Source: Flavobacterium pectinovorum
GTDB lineage: Bacteria > Bacteroidota > Bacteroidia > Flavobacteriales > Flavobacteriaceae
Assembly: GCF_022802975.1 (NCBI RefSeq)
Contig: NZ_JAFEVZ010000002.1
Coordinates: 1 to 64,000 of the forward strand
Reading direction: 5' to 3'
Length of the DNA: 64,000 nucleotides
A program made the translations under genes and the position numbers. Within the stretch, counting starts at the first letter, position 1; each line of letters begins with the position of its first letter. Under the pieces are notes generated by a model that saw only the letters and a program-made list of their open reading frames with translations, was not told where the DNA came from and did not search any database. This document shows positions 33,759 to 46,782 of this stretch, in pieces.

Positions 33759-35942
33759 ATGCGAAATCGATTTCTAAATTTTAAAAAATTATTTGTTTTT
33801 ACAGTTTTATTTTCTTCCGTTTTGGTATTTGCCCAGGAAAATAAGCCTGCGACGTGGATTTGGTATCCGGGAGATTTTGAAATTTGGTTAAGCAATAAAA
33901 TGCAGGTTAGGCGTACAGAACGCGAAGCAGTATTTCCACCGCTTTGGCAATATTACAGTCCGTATGCCCTGGTAACTTTTCAAACCGAAGTAGATATCCC
34001 AAAACCGGATGAGGTAAATATCTACTCAGAAGGATCTTTTCAATTACTTTTAGATGGCGTTCAGATTTATGGACAGCCAAAATCAATAAAAATTCCTGCC
34101 GGGAAACACAAAATTTCTTTTAAAGTTTACAATCAGGAAGTGTTGCCGGCTATTTATATTTCGGGTCAATATGTTAAGTCTAATGCCTCTTGGCAGGTGA
34201 CCAATGAAGATAAACTTTGGATTGACGAAAATGGAAAAGCACAGCAATCCGGTACGCCTTGGGTGCCTGTTGGTTCCTGGAATTTTGATTCGCCAGAAAA
34301 TAAACCTTCCGGATTTAAACTAACAACCAAGCCTTTAAGTTCCAAGAAAACAGAAAAAACAGGCGCTGGTCAGTTGATCGATTTTGGCAAAGAAACTTTT
34401 GGTTATATTAAAATTTACGGTTTAAAAGGAAAAGGCAAAGTAGCACTTTATTATGGTGAATCTCGAGAAGAAGCTTTGGATACTGCAAAATGTGAAACCT
34501 TAGATCATTTATCTTTTGATGGAAAACAGTCTGAAACTTACACACATAATGGATCGAAAGCATTTCGCTATGTTCAGGTACAGGCAGATGCAGGGGTAAA
34601 ATACGATTCGATTTCAATGCTTTATGAATATCTGCCATTAGACTATCGTGGCGCATTCAAATCTTCAGACCAACAATTGAATCAAATTTGGGATGTGTCG
34701 GCTTACACGATGCATTTAACTTCCCGTGAATTTTTTATAGACGGAATCAAACGCGACCGCTGGGTTTGGTCGGGCGATGCTTATCAAAGTTATTTAATGA
34801 ATTATTATTTATTCTTTGATTCGGCTTCCGTAGAACGAACGCTGTTGGCTCTTCGTGGAAAAGATCCTGTAACCGCTCATGTAAATATCATTATGGATTA
34901 TTCGCTGTATTGGTTTGTGGGTGTTTACGATTACTATCTGCACACGGGCGATACCAAATTCATCAAAACTTTTTACCCAAGAATGAAATCGCTTATGGAT
35001 TTCTGTTTGGAAAGAAGAAACAAAAACGGATTTCTGGAACCATTAGAAGGTGATTGGGTTTTTATCGACTGGGCGAACGGATTACCAAAAACCGGCGAAG
35101 TTAGTTTTGAGCAGATGCTTTTAGCCAGAAGTTTAGAAGCTATGGCTGTGAGTGCCGAAATTGCGGGTAAAAGCGAAGACCAAAAACAATATCAGAAATT
35201 AGGAGATGATTTAAAAACCAAATTATTTGATGTCTTTTGGGACAAAAAAGAAAACGTGATGAAGCACCAGCGTATCGACGGAAAAATGCAGGATATTGTA
35301 ACCAGATACGCTAATATGTTCGGTATTTTCTTCAATTATTTTAATGAAGAACAAAAACAAAGCGTAAAAAATAAAGTACTGCTCAATAAAGAGGTACTCC
35401 AAATCACAACGCCCTATATGCGTTTTTACGAGTTAGAAGCGTTGTGTGCGATGGGCGAACAAAATTATGTGCTGAAAGAAATGAAAGACTATTGGGGCGG
35501 AATGCTAAAAGAAGGCGCAACCTCTTTCTGGGAAGAATACAATCCAACGAAAAAAGGAACAGAACATTTAGCGATGTACGGACGCCCTTACGGAAAAAGC
35601 CTTTGCCATGCCTGGGGCGCAAGTCCGATTTACTTATTAGGAAAATATTATTTAGGTGTAAAACCAACCGCTCCGGGCTATTCCCAATACGAAATCAAAC
35701 CAAATCTTGGCGGTTTAAAATGGATGGAAGGAAAAGTGCCGACACCAAATGGAGAAGTTACTGTCTATTGCAGTACCAAAGAAATCAAAGTAAAAGCAGG
35801 CGAAGGAGAAGGAAAATTGATTTTTGAAAGTGCAGGCAAACCAAAAGCGAGTTCAGGAACCATTACAGAATTAGCAAAAAATAAATATCAGTTGATCGTA
35901 AAACCAAATGTAGAGTATAAAGTGAGTTATAAAGCTTTGTGA
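33759..35942 (+). CDS. Alpha-L-rhamnosidase, GH78
   Basis: The product is 727 aa with a signal peptide (ending LVFAQ). N-terminal beta-sandwich domains (about residues 30-290) are followed by the (alpha/alpha)6 catalytic barrel (about 300-640) and a C-terminal beta-sandwich. Family signatures: REFFIDGIKRDRWVWSGDA, with acidic residues of the active site; LEPLEGDWVFIDWA; ATSFWEEYNPTKKGTEH; and CHAWGASPIYLLGKY. It releases L-rhamnose from rhamnogalacturonan oligosaccharides or other rhamnosides. It opens the long plus-strand series of glycosidase genes and has its own promoter with both regulatory motifs. Confidence 0.92.
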   Translation: MRNRFLNFKKLFVFTVLFSSVLVFAQENKPATWIWYPGDFEIWLSNKMQVRRTEREAVFPPLWQYYSPYALVTFQTEVDIPKPDEVNIYSEGSFQLLLDGVQIYGQPKSIKIPAGKHKISFKVYNQEVLPAIYISGQYVKSNASWQVTNEDKLWIDENGKAQQSGTPWVPVGSWNFDSPENKPSGFKLTTKPLSSKKTEKTGAGQLIDFGKETFGYIKIYGLKGKGKVALYYGESREEALDTAKCETLDHLSFDGKQSETYTHNGSKAFRYVQVQADAGVKYDSISMLYEYLPLDYRGAFKSSDQQLNQIWDVSAYTMHLTSREFFIDGIKRDRWVWSGDAYQSYLMNYYLFFDSASVERTLLALRGKDPVTAHVNIIMDYSLYWFVGVYDYYLHTGDTKFIKTFYPRMKSLMDFCLERRNKNGFLEPLEGDWVFIDWANGLPKTGEVSFEQMLLARSLEAMAVSAEIAGKSEDQKQYQKLGDDLKTKLFDVFWDKKENVMKHQRIDGKMQDIVTRYANMFGIFFNYFNEEQKQSVKNKVLLNKEVLQITTPYMRFYELEALCAMGEQNYVLKEMKDYWGGMLKEGATSFWEEYNPTKKGTEHLAMYGRPYGKSLCHAWGASPIYLLGKYYLGVKPTAPGYSQYEIKPNLGGLKWMEGKVPTPNGEVTVYCSTKEIKVKAGEGEGKLIFESAGKPKASSGTITELAKNKYQLIVKPNVEYKVSYKAL

Positions 35943-35981
35943 GTAATTATTTAGTTATTAGCTCATAGTTTTTAACATACA

Positions 35982-36150
35982 GTTTGTCATTCCGACGAAG
36001 GAGGAATCACACTCGTAACCACAAAGATTACAACGCCAGTTTTGTCATTTCGACAGAGGAGAAATCTTCGCAAGTAGCTCCACAAAGATTGATCTGCAAA
36101 GCGTGCTCAGCAAACGAAGATTTCTCGTTCCTCGAAATGACAAGATTGAA
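35982..36150. repeat. TTTGTCATTTCGACG-family palindromic repeat (copy 1)
   Basis: Two forward units (GTCATTCCGACGAAGGAGGA and GTCATTTCGACAGAGGAGAA) and a reverse unit (GATTTCTCGTTCCTCGAAAT) form a large imperfect hairpin containing AGTAGCTCCACAAAGATT. Further members are at 39129-39243, 42660-42770 and 48287-48340. Confidence 0.8.
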
Positions 36151-36182
36151 GAAATTCAGAAGTCAATAAAAAATAAAAACCC

Positions 36183-37865
36183 ATGTTTTCAAAAAATATA
36201 AAATACAATTTCAAGTTAAAAACTGCTTTCCTAATGCTGTTTGTAATCTGCATTCAAGTTACAGCACAAACCACCGCATGGAAGCCAGCATCATTTGAAA
36301 TTGTAAAATCCAATTATAAAACATTCAAAACAACGCAATACGCTCATGTATTTTCAGGAAGTAAACACAATATAGTGGGTCTGGCTCCGGAATTACAAGG
36401 GCTGACAGGAATTGAACTTCCTTTGGATAAATATAAAAACGGGACAAACTCGCCTTTGCAGTTAAAATTCAAAGAACCGGTTCAGCTTTTGATTGGTCTT
36501 TTTCAGGAAACAAATAATAAGGAATATCTTCAGACGAATGCGATAGAGAACGGCAAATTGATTCTTGAAAATGGGGTTACAATCACAGGTTTAGCTCCTG
36601 TAAATGTGTATGCCATCGCTTACGCAAAAGGAACACACACAATTTTCCCAAACCAAAAAGGATTGTTTGCCATTTTGGGAGTAATAAAAAGCAGTCAGCA
36701 ATTGGTTTCCCGAAACGCCGAATTATTAGACGGAAAGCTTTGGAATCCAACTTATATCATCGAAGGATTCTCCGATGAAAAACCATTATTCGAAATCATT
36801 GGCGGAGAAAACAAAGCCGTGATCGACGAAGGAATGCCCGGAACCGAAGGAATTCAGGGAGGTTTTGAAGGAGGAAGAGTCGTAAAAGTCGGCGATACTT
36901 ATCACATGTTTCCAACTGAAAGAGCAGGAGAAAAAGGAGTGGAATATTATTATGACCGTGTAAAAACCAAAATTGGTCACTGGACAAGTAAAGACGCCAT
37001 TCACTGGAAAAGAGAATCAACAATCTATCAAGCCAGCGGAGTTTATGCCGTAACCGAAGATGATAACCCAATGAATGATCGTCGTGCTGCCATTTGGTCG
37101 TATATGCCGGTTTTTAACGAAAAGGCAAACAAATGGTACGGCTATTATTTGGCTTATACGGTTAGTAAAGAGATAGAACCAAACCATTCTTTCGGAAGAA
37201 TTTGGCGTTGTGAATCTACTGTAGAGGGGATCAACGGAATTGGTGGTCCTTATAAAGATATGGGAATTATCATGGAACCAGGATTGGATTCTCAACCTTG
37301 GGAAGGCCGTCAGGGAGTAGCTTCTTTTTTTCCGTATAAAGTCGGCGACAAATATTTCGGATTTTACAGCGGAGCTTATCCATTTGCCTCCTGGGCAGAT
37401 TATCCGAAGAAATCAGGAAAAGGTTGGTTTGTGGCTTTGGCAGAATCCAAAAGTTTAGAAGGACCCTGGACAAGATTAAACAAAGGTTTGGAACCGATAA
37501 AAACGATACATCCGCAATTTGTCGAAAATCCGATTGTGAGTCAATTACCAAACGGATTGTACATCGCTGTTTTTGACGGAGGCCCGGAAGGTTGGGGACA
37601 TCATTTACCAAATATGATTGGATACACACTTTCAAAAGACGGAATCAATTGGGGGGAAGCGCGCTATTTGCCAATAGAAACCAAAGTAGATAAAACCTGG
37701 GATATTATGAGAACGCCATTATGTTTAATTCCTGAAGGCAATGATGTGTACACGATTATCTACAATACAATCGATTTGAAAAAAAGATTTCATCCAACCG
37801 GAATGGTGAAAGTGAAATTGAACAAAGATGTGATGGAGTCTAAATTGAAAGAATTGAAAAAATAA
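36183..37865 (+). CDS. Secreted five-bladed beta-propeller protein, putative glycosidase
   Basis: The product is 560 aa with a signal peptide (ending IQVTAQ, about residue 29). An N-terminal beta-sandwich (about residues 30-185) precedes a propeller-like C-terminal half. There, GGFEGGRVVKVGDTYHMFPTE, KIGHWTSKDAIHWKRES, KWYGYYLAYT, DKYFGFYSGAYP and LAESKSLEGPWTR are the blade-type repeats seen in GH43, GH32 and GH130-like enzymes. Candidate acidic catalytic residues are in these blades, but I cannot assign a family. It lies between rhamnosidase and beta-galactosidase genes, so side-chain removal from rhamnogalacturonan is the likely setting. Confidence 0.65.
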   Translation: MFSKNIKYNFKLKTAFLMLFVICIQVTAQTTAWKPASFEIVKSNYKTFKTTQYAHVFSGSKHNIVGLAPELQGLTGIELPLDKYKNGTNSPLQLKFKEPVQLLIGLFQETNNKEYLQTNAIENGKLILENGVTITGLAPVNVYAIAYAKGTHTIFPNQKGLFAILGVIKSSQQLVSRNAELLDGKLWNPTYIIEGFSDEKPLFEIIGGENKAVIDEGMPGTEGIQGGFEGGRVVKVGDTYHMFPTERAGEKGVEYYYDRVKTKIGHWTSKDAIHWKRESTIYQASGVYAVTEDDNPMNDRRAAIWSYMPVFNEKANKWYGYYLAYTVSKEIEPNHSFGRIWRCESTVEGINGIGGPYKDMGIIMEPGLDSQPWEGRQGVASFFPYKVGDKYFGFYSGAYPFASWADYPKKSGKGWFVALAESKSLEGPWTRLNKGLEPIKTIHPQFVENPIVSQLPNGLYIAVFDGGPEGWGHHLPNMIGYTLSKDGINWGEARYLPIETKVDKTWDIMRTPLCLIPEGNDVYTIIYNTIDLKKRFHPTGMVKVKLNKDVMESKLKELKK

Positions 37866-37871
37866 ATTAAA

Positions 37872-37938
37872 GTTCTCGCAGATTTGGCAGATAAAGCAGA
37901 TAAAAAATCCGCTTAATCAGCAAAATCTGCGAGAGAAA
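37872..37938. repeat. AATCTGCGAG palindromic repeat
   Basis: TTCTCGCAGATTTGGCAGAT on the left pairs with ATCAGCAAAATCTGCGAGAG on the right. It is one of the two-armed copies of the AATCTGCG family; another nearly identical copy is at 48373-48440. Confidence 0.8.
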
Positions 37939-37986
37939 AATAAAAAACTTAGAGCCTTAGCACCCTCGTGGCAAAAAAAACATAAA

Positions 37987-39117
37987 ATGAAAATTAAATA
38001 TCTGATCATAACCATTTCAGCACTTACAATAGTTAGTTGTGCAACCAAATACAAAAAAAGAGAAATCAACGAAACCGTAATGCAGGAAATTTACAATGAA
38101 GTAAAAACACCTTACAAATACGGTTTGGTGATGGTGCCAACGGACAACTCCTATAAAATGGATTGCCCGAGTGTATTTAGAAAAGATGGAAAATGGTACA
38201 TGACGTATTTAATTTATGACGGAAGAGGATACGAAACCTGGCTGGCAGAAAGTGAGAACTTACTAGATTGGAAACATTTAGGAAAAGTAATGTCTTTCTC
38301 AGAAAATGAGAAACACTGGGATGTCAACCAAAAAGCAGGATATATTTCGTTGCAAGATCCAACCTGGGGCGGAAGTTACGAATGGAAAAAATACGATGAT
38401 AAATACTGGATGAGTTATTTTGGCGGAGACAGTAAAGGTTACGAAGCAGGAGTTTTGTCGATTGGAATGGCTTATACCACAGCATCACCGACAAAGCCAC
38501 ACGAATTTAAGAGATTAGAAAATCCGGCTTTGACACCAAAAGATAAAGATGTAAGCTGGTGGGATAACAGTACGATGTATAAAAACAGTGTGATTCGCGA
38601 TAAAGAAAAATTGACCGGACATAATTTTATCATGTATTACAATGCCCGTGGTGATAGTATAAATCCGGCAAAAGGAGCAGAAAGAATTGGAATGGCGGTT
38701 TCTGACGATATGAAAACCTGGAAACGTTTCGGGAAAAATCCGGTATTGAACAATCATAGAGGAATAACAGGCGATGCTTTCATTCAGAGAATCAACGATA
38801 CCTGGGTAATGTTTTATTTCGGTGCTTTTTGGACAGGTTGGGATCAGGGCGCTTTTAACCGTTTTGCCGTTTCGAATGATTTAGTAAACTGGACCGATTG
38901 GAAAGGCGACAATTTAATACAGTCATCAGAACCGTACGATGATATGTTTGCTCATAAATCATTTGTTGTAAAACATGATGGCGTTGTCTATCATTTTTAT
39001 TGCGCAGTGAATAAAGCAGAACAAAGGGGAATTGCAGTAGCAACTTCGAAGGATTTAGGAAAAAGCCAGTTGAATTTTGTTGCACCTCCTGAAAAAAAGG
39101 ATAAGAAGAAGAATTAA
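37987..39117 (+). CDS. Lipoprotein beta-propeller glycosidase-like protein
   Basis: The product is 376 aa. The signal peptide ends in a lipobox TIVSC with Cys18, so it is a lipoprotein. Propeller blades are seen in CPSVFRKDGKWYMTYLIYDG, WLAESENLLDWKHLGK, DPTWGGSYEWKKYDDKYWM, GMAVSDDMKTWKRFG and FAVSNDLVNWTDWKGD. This pattern is shared with GH43- and GH130-type proteins. It is adjacent to the other propeller gene, but the two sequences are not close, so tandem duplication is unlikely. A role in pectin side-chain breakdown is inferred from context. Confidence 0.7.
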   Translation: MKIKYLIITISALTIVSCATKYKKREINETVMQEIYNEVKTPYKYGLVMVPTDNSYKMDCPSVFRKDGKWYMTYLIYDGRGYETWLAESENLLDWKHLGKVMSFSENEKHWDVNQKAGYISLQDPTWGGSYEWKKYDDKYWMSYFGGDSKGYEAGVLSIGMAYTTASPTKPHEFKRLENPALTPKDKDVSWWDNSTMYKNSVIRDKEKLTGHNFIMYYNARGDSINPAKGAERIGMAVSDDMKTWKRFGKNPVLNNHRGITGDAFIQRINDTWVMFYFGAFWTGWDQGAFNRFAVSNDLVNWTDWKGDNLIQSSEPYDDMFAHKSFVVKHDGVVYHFYCAVNKAEQRGIAVATSKDLGKSQLNFVAPPEKKDKKKN

Positions 39118-39128
39118 ATATTAAGACA

Positions 39129-42588
<3,460 letters not shown>

Positions 42589-42589
<1 letters not shown>

Positions 42590-42630
42590 ATAATTGATAA
42601 TTGATAATTGATAATTGATAATTGATAATT
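42589..42630. repeat. GATAATT tandem repeat, six copies
   Basis: Six perfect head-to-tail copies of the 7-mer GATAATT begin inside the GH2 stop codon (last base of TAG at 42589). Such a tract can change copy number by slippage. Confidence 0.9.
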
Positions 42631-42659
42631 TTAAAATTAAGAACTAAAATTAAAAGATA

Positions 42660-42770
42660 CAGTTTGTCATTTCGACGTGAGGAGAAATCACACACGTATA
42701 TCGACAAAGATTGGAGAAATACGTTGTGGAGTTTCTAGTGTGATTTCTCCTTAAGTCGAAATGACAAAAA
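42660..42770. repeat. TTTGTCATTTCGACG-family palindromic repeat (copy 3)
   Basis: GTTTGTCATTTCGACGTGAG pairs with CTTAAGTCGAAATGACAAA; the inner arms GAGAAATCACACACG and GTGTGATTTCTCC also pair. It lies between GH2 and GH106 genes. Confidence 0.85.
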
Positions 42771-42794
42771 AAGAAATATCAAAAACTAAAAAAA

Positions 42795-42865
42795 TAATCT
42801 GCCAAATCTGCTAAATCTGCGAGAGTAAATTTTTCCCACAGATTTTGCAGATAAAGCAGATCATC
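42795..42865. repeat. AATCTGC-family repeat, two-armed copy
   Basis: AATCTGCCAAATCTGC and AAATCTGCGAGAG on the left pair with CACAGATTTTGCAGAT and AAAGCAGATC on the right. It ends 15 bp before the chosen GH106 start. Confidence 0.75.
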
Positions 42866-42880
42866 AAAAAACAAACAATA

Positions 42881-45800
42881 ATGTTTCAAAAAAAACACCT
42901 CTTTTTTATCCTCCTTTTGGCGAGCTTCGTCTCTGCACAAGAAGTCCATAAAAAAGAAACTTTTCAGCCAACATTAGAATCCTCCAAATCGTGGGTGTAT
43001 TGGTATTGGATGAAATCGGCCTATTCCAAAGCAGGAATCACAGATGATTTAGAAGCAATGAAACAAGCTGGAATTGCAGGTGCGTATTTAATGACCATCA
43101 AAGGTCCGGCAAATCCACCATTACTTGATCCGCCGGTTTTACAATTGACTCCCGAATTTTGGGATATGATCCATTGGGCTTTTAAAGAAGCAGATCGTTT
43201 AGGTTTGAAACTGGCTTTTCACGGTGCAGACGGTTTTGCTGTTGCAGGAGGTCCGTGGATTACGCCTGAAATGTCAATGCAGAAAGTGGTTTGGTCGACA
43301 ACTGAAATTTTAGGAGGAAAAAAAGCAGCTTCAAAACTTCCCGTTCCGGAACATTACAAAGACTATTATAAAGACATTGCGACTTTTGCTATTCTGATAA
43401 AAGAATATCAAACAACATCACAAATTCAATTGCCAAAAGTTACAACATCAAATAATTCAGATGCTTCGTTTTTGGCAGATCCTAAAAAAGACGAGAACTT
43501 TAAATTTGCCGATGCAGGCTGGATTCAGTACGAATTTGCTCAGCCTTTTACCTGCAAATCGATTGTAGTTGAAACCAAAGGGAGAGATTATCAAGCACAG
43601 CGTTTAATTGTGGAAGTGAGTGATGACGGAGTTCATTTTAAATTCCACGAAAGACTGATCGCGCCTCGTCACGGCTGGCAGGATATGGATTTCCCAAACA
43701 CGCATACCATTGTGCCTGTTACGGCAAAATATTTCAGGTTTGTTTATGATCCAAAGGGAACAGAACCAGGTGCAGAAGATTTGGATTTTGCAAAATGGAA
43801 ACAAAACCTGAAAGTGAGTAAAATTACACTTTCGAATCAGTCTTTGATTAATAATTACGAAGGAAAATCAGGCGCAATTTGGCGTTTGACTCCACAGACT
43901 ACAGAAAAACAAATACCAAATACTGATGCATTCAAAAAATCAGAAATCATTAATATTTCGAGTTTTGTTGATACTGATGGAAACCTGAACTGGAAAGCAC
44001 CAAAAGGAAAATGGAAAATTATCCGAATGGGACATACTTCTACCGGACATGAAAATGCAACAGGAGGAGCCGGAAAAGGATTGGAAGTAGATAAATTTAA
44101 TCCGGAATTGATTCGTTTTCAATTGGATCATTGGTTCGGAGAAGCGGTTCGTTCTGCTGGGCCTGAACTGGCTTCGAAAGTTCTTGAAATCCTGCATTTT
44201 GACAGTTGGGAATGCGGAAGCCAAAACTGGTCTTCGGTTTTTCAGGCTGAATTTAAAAAGAGACGTGGCTACGATCTTGTAGATTATCTTCCAGTTATGG
44301 CCGGAATTCCGATAGAAAGTGCCGATTTTTCAGAGAAAGTTTTATACGATGTTCGAAAAACAATTGCCGATTTAGTAGCCGATAATTTCTACGGAACTGT
44401 CGCTGAAATTGCCAAAGAATACAACGTTAAGTTAAGTTCAGAAAACGTTGCGCCAACCATGATGAGTGATGGTTTGCTGCATTATAAATATGTCGATTAT
44501 CCGGGCGGTGAATTTTGGCTGAAAAGCCCAACTCATGACAAACCTTTTGATATGGTAGATGCCATTTCGGGTGGACATATTTATGGAAAAGATATTATTC
44601 AGGCAGAATCATTTACCGCTTTGCGAATGGATTGGGACGAACATCCGGGAAATCTAAAAACGACAGCAGACCGAAATTATGCTTTAGGAATTAACCGTTT
44701 ATTTTACCACGTTTTTGTACATAATCCGTGGACAGACAGAAAACCGGGAATGACTTTAGACGATATCGGAACTTTTTTCCAAAGAGACCAAACCTGGTGG
44801 AAACCCGGAAAAGCTTGGTTTGATTATTGTCAAAGAGTTCAGTTTCAATTGCAAAAAGGAAAACCGGTAATTGATTTGGCGGTTTTTATTGGAGAAGATT
44901 TCCCTTCACGTTCTTTTGTTCCCGATCGATTGGTGCCTTTTATTCCGAATGTATTTGGAAAAGAAAGACTCGAAAGCGAGAAAATCCGTTTGGAAAATGA
45001 AGGTCAGCCGACTGCGAAAATGCCGAAAGAAGTTACCTATTCTAAAAATATCACCGATTTATCGCAATGGATTAATCCTCTAAATGGGTATCAGTATGAT
45101 TCATTCAATGCCGATGTTTTAATCAACAGAGCAAAAGTTCAAAACGGAAAAGTAACTTTTGAGGGCGGAATCGAGTACGGCGCTTTATTCTTTCCGGGAA
45201 GTCATAAAATGGCACCAAATAAAATTTTGTCTTTGGCTTCTGCCGAAAAAATATTGCAATTGCTAAAAGACGGAGCGACCATTTTTGTAGATGAAAAACC
45301 AAACATTCAGCCGGGAATTCAGTCAGAAGCCGATCAGAAGAAATGGCAGAATGTAATTGATGAAATCTGGAATAACACCAATTCCTCCACATGGAAAATC
45401 GGAAAAGGAACAGTTGTAAAATTACCTTATTTAGAGAATGATTTTGCAGAAATTGGAATTACACAAGACATTTATTTTCCAAATTTAAGCAGAGCCGATT
45501 CAGAAGCGATTGCGTGGGCGCACCGAAAATCTGACACTGAAGATGTTTATTTTCTGTCCAATCAAAAAGGAGAAAAACGTTCTTTTGAAGCATCGTTTAG
45601 AATTTCAGGAAAAGTTCCGCAATGGTATAATCCGGTTACAAATCAAACTTCGGTATTAGCCAATTGGAAAATAGAAAACGGAAGAACAATTGTTTCTTTA
45701 ACTTTAGATGCCAACGAATCCGGTTTTGTGATTTTTAAAGAAGAAACGAAAGATGTTTTAGCTCAAGGAAAATCTTCTGAATTTGAAAAACTTCAGGTTT

Positions 45801-46267
45801 TAGATGAAAACTGGGATCTACAATTTGATCCTGAATTCAAAGGTCCGAAAGAAGTGGTAAAAACGAACAAACTTTTTGACTGGAGCACTTCTGAAAATGA
45901 TCAGATTAAATATTATTCGGGAACTGTGGTTTACAAAAAAGAGTTTATTTGGAAAGGGAAAGATACCAGTAAAATATGGCTTGATTTAGGCGAAATTGTA
46001 AATATGGCCGAAGTTTCAATTAACGGAAAAGACTGCGGAACGCTTTGGACTTTTCCTTTTAAAACTGATATTTCACAGGTGTTACAAAAAGGAAAAAACA
46101 CAATCATAATAAAAGTGACAAATACCTGGGCAAACCGTTTAATAGGCGATCAAAAACTGCCAAAAGAAGAAAGACTAACCTGGACAACAGCACCATTTAG
46201 ATTAGAAGGAAATCCGTTATTGAAAGCGGGATTATTAGGTCCGGTAAGTATTGTAAAAGAAAAATAA
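42881..46267 (+). CDS. Alpha-L-rhamnosidase, GH106
   Basis: The start is the ATG at 42881, giving 1128 aa with a signal peptide (MFQKKHLFFILLLASFVSAQ). The ATG at 42845 lies in a repeat and would put 12 polar residues before the signal. The N-terminal TIM-barrel part shows SKSWVYWYWMKSAYSKAGIT, LEAMKQAGIAGAYLM and FHGADGFAVAGGPWITPE, all GH106 features; DSWECGSQNWSS and SSENVAPTMMSDG follow. A discoidin-like insertion (about residues 205-310) and a C-terminal beta-sandwich (about 990-1125) complete it. GH106 enzymes remove L-rhamnose from rhamnogalacturonan ends, complementing the GH78 enzyme. Confidence 0.9.
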   Translation: MFQKKHLFFILLLASFVSAQEVHKKETFQPTLESSKSWVYWYWMKSAYSKAGITDDLEAMKQAGIAGAYLMTIKGPANPPLLDPPVLQLTPEFWDMIHWAFKEADRLGLKLAFHGADGFAVAGGPWITPEMSMQKVVWSTTEILGGKKAASKLPVPEHYKDYYKDIATFAILIKEYQTTSQIQLPKVTTSNNSDASFLADPKKDENFKFADAGWIQYEFAQPFTCKSIVVETKGRDYQAQRLIVEVSDDGVHFKFHERLIAPRHGWQDMDFPNTHTIVPVTAKYFRFVYDPKGTEPGAEDLDFAKWKQNLKVSKITLSNQSLINNYEGKSGAIWRLTPQTTEKQIPNTDAFKKSEIINISSFVDTDGNLNWKAPKGKWKIIRMGHTSTGHENATGGAGKGLEVDKFNPELIRFQLDHWFGEAVRSAGPELASKVLEILHFDSWECGSQNWSSVFQAEFKKRRGYDLVDYLPVMAGIPIESADFSEKVLYDVRKTIADLVADNFYGTVAEIAKEYNVKLSSENVAPTMMSDGLLHYKYVDYPGGEFWLKSPTHDKPFDMVDAISGGHIYGKDIIQAESFTALRMDWDEHPGNLKTTADRNYALGINRLFYHVFVHNPWTDRKPGMTLDDIGTFFQRDQTWWKPGKAWFDYCQRVQFQLQKGKPVIDLAVFIGEDFPSRSFVPDRLVPFIPNVFGKERLESEKIRLENEGQPTAKMPKEVTYSKNITDLSQWINPLNGYQYDSFNADVLINRAKVQNGKVTFEGGIEYGALFFPGSHKMAPNKILSLASAEKILQLLKDGATIFVDEKPNIQPGIQSEADQKKWQNVIDEIWNNTNSSTWKIGKGTVVKLPYLENDFAEIGITQDIYFPNLSRADSEAIAWAHRKSDTEDVYFLSNQKGEKRSFEASFRISGKVPQWYNPVTNQTSVLANWKIENGRTIVSLTLDANESGFVIFKEETKDVLAQGKSSEFEKLQVLDENWDLQFDPEFKGPKEVVKTNKLFDWSTSENDQIKYYSGTVVYKKEFIWKGKDTSKIWLDLGEIVNMAEVSINGKDCGTLWTFPFKTDISQVLQKGKNTIIIKVTNTWANRLIGDQKLPKEERLTWTTAPFRLEGNPLLKAGLLGPVSIVKEK

Positions 46268-46331
46268 AAGCTAGCCACAGATTAAAGGATTAAAAATGAT
46301 TACTTAATCTGTGATAAAAGAAAAGAAAAAT

Positions 46332-46459
46332 CAATTGCCTCCAGCTTTAGCTGGAGGTTTCAAAAGATAATAAGATAAGGGCTTTAGCCAAAGAGTTAGT
46401 TTGGCTAAAGCCTAAGAAGTTGAAAAATTATAACCTCCAGCTAAAGCTGGAGGCAATTG
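46332..46459. repeat. CCTCCAGC palindromic repeat (copy 1)
   Basis: The outer arms CAATTGCCTCCAGC...GCTGGAGGCAATTG are complementary, and each arm is itself the palindrome CCTCCAGCTTTAGCTGGAGG. An inner stem GCTTTAGCCAAA / TTTGGCTAAAGC is nested inside. The gap 46268-46782 (515 bp) holds this copy, a second one and flanking ATTAAAGG/AATCTGTGG words; no gene is seen there. Confidence 0.9.
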
Positions 46460-46566
46460 AAAAAAAATAGCCAAAGATTAAAATTATTCAATGAATATTA
46501 ACTACAAGTTTAAGAATTATCAAAAGAAATGATCGATGAAAATTCGTGATAAAAGAAAAGTTAGAT

Positions 46567-46695
46567 CAATTGCCTCCAGCTTTAGCTGGAGGTTTAGAAG
46601 AAGATAAAAATTGGGCTTTAGCCAAACTAATTATTTGGCTAAAGCCCTAAAAATGAAAATACTTTATGACTTCCAGCTAAAGCTGGAGGCAATTG
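46567..46695. repeat. CCTCCAGC palindromic repeat (copy 2)
   Basis: Same structure as copy 1, about 235 bp further on: outer CAATTGCCTCCAGC arms and inner GCTTTAGCCAAA stem. The right outer arm has one base change (TTCCAGC). Spacer sequences between the stems differ from copy 1, so stems are conserved rather than the whole element. Confidence 0.9.
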
Positions 46696-46782
46696 AAAAC
46701 AAAAACATCAATAGATTAAAGAATTTCAAGTGATTAATAATCCTTTTTAATTTTTTAATCTGTGGCAAAAAACAAATATAAA

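Noticed and set aside
35982..36169. Small 61-codon open frame downstream of GH78
   Set aside because: It is made entirely of the TTTGTCATTTCGACG palindromic repeat.
37270..37635. 121-codon antisense reading frame
   Set aside because: It lies opposite the beta-propeller gene and reads as low-complexity shadow sequence.
42845..42880. Upstream ATG for GH106
   Set aside because: It is in an AATCTGC-type repeat; the ATG at 42881 directly starts a good signal peptide.
46332..46695. Structured RNA gene or tRNA
   Set aside because: The stems are palindromic DNA repeats with variable spacers; no tRNA features or known ncRNA pattern is seen.
46762..46782. GTG start for the acetylesterase
   Set aside because: It falls in an AATCTGTGG repeat and adds polar residues before the signal peptide; the ATG at 46783 is better.
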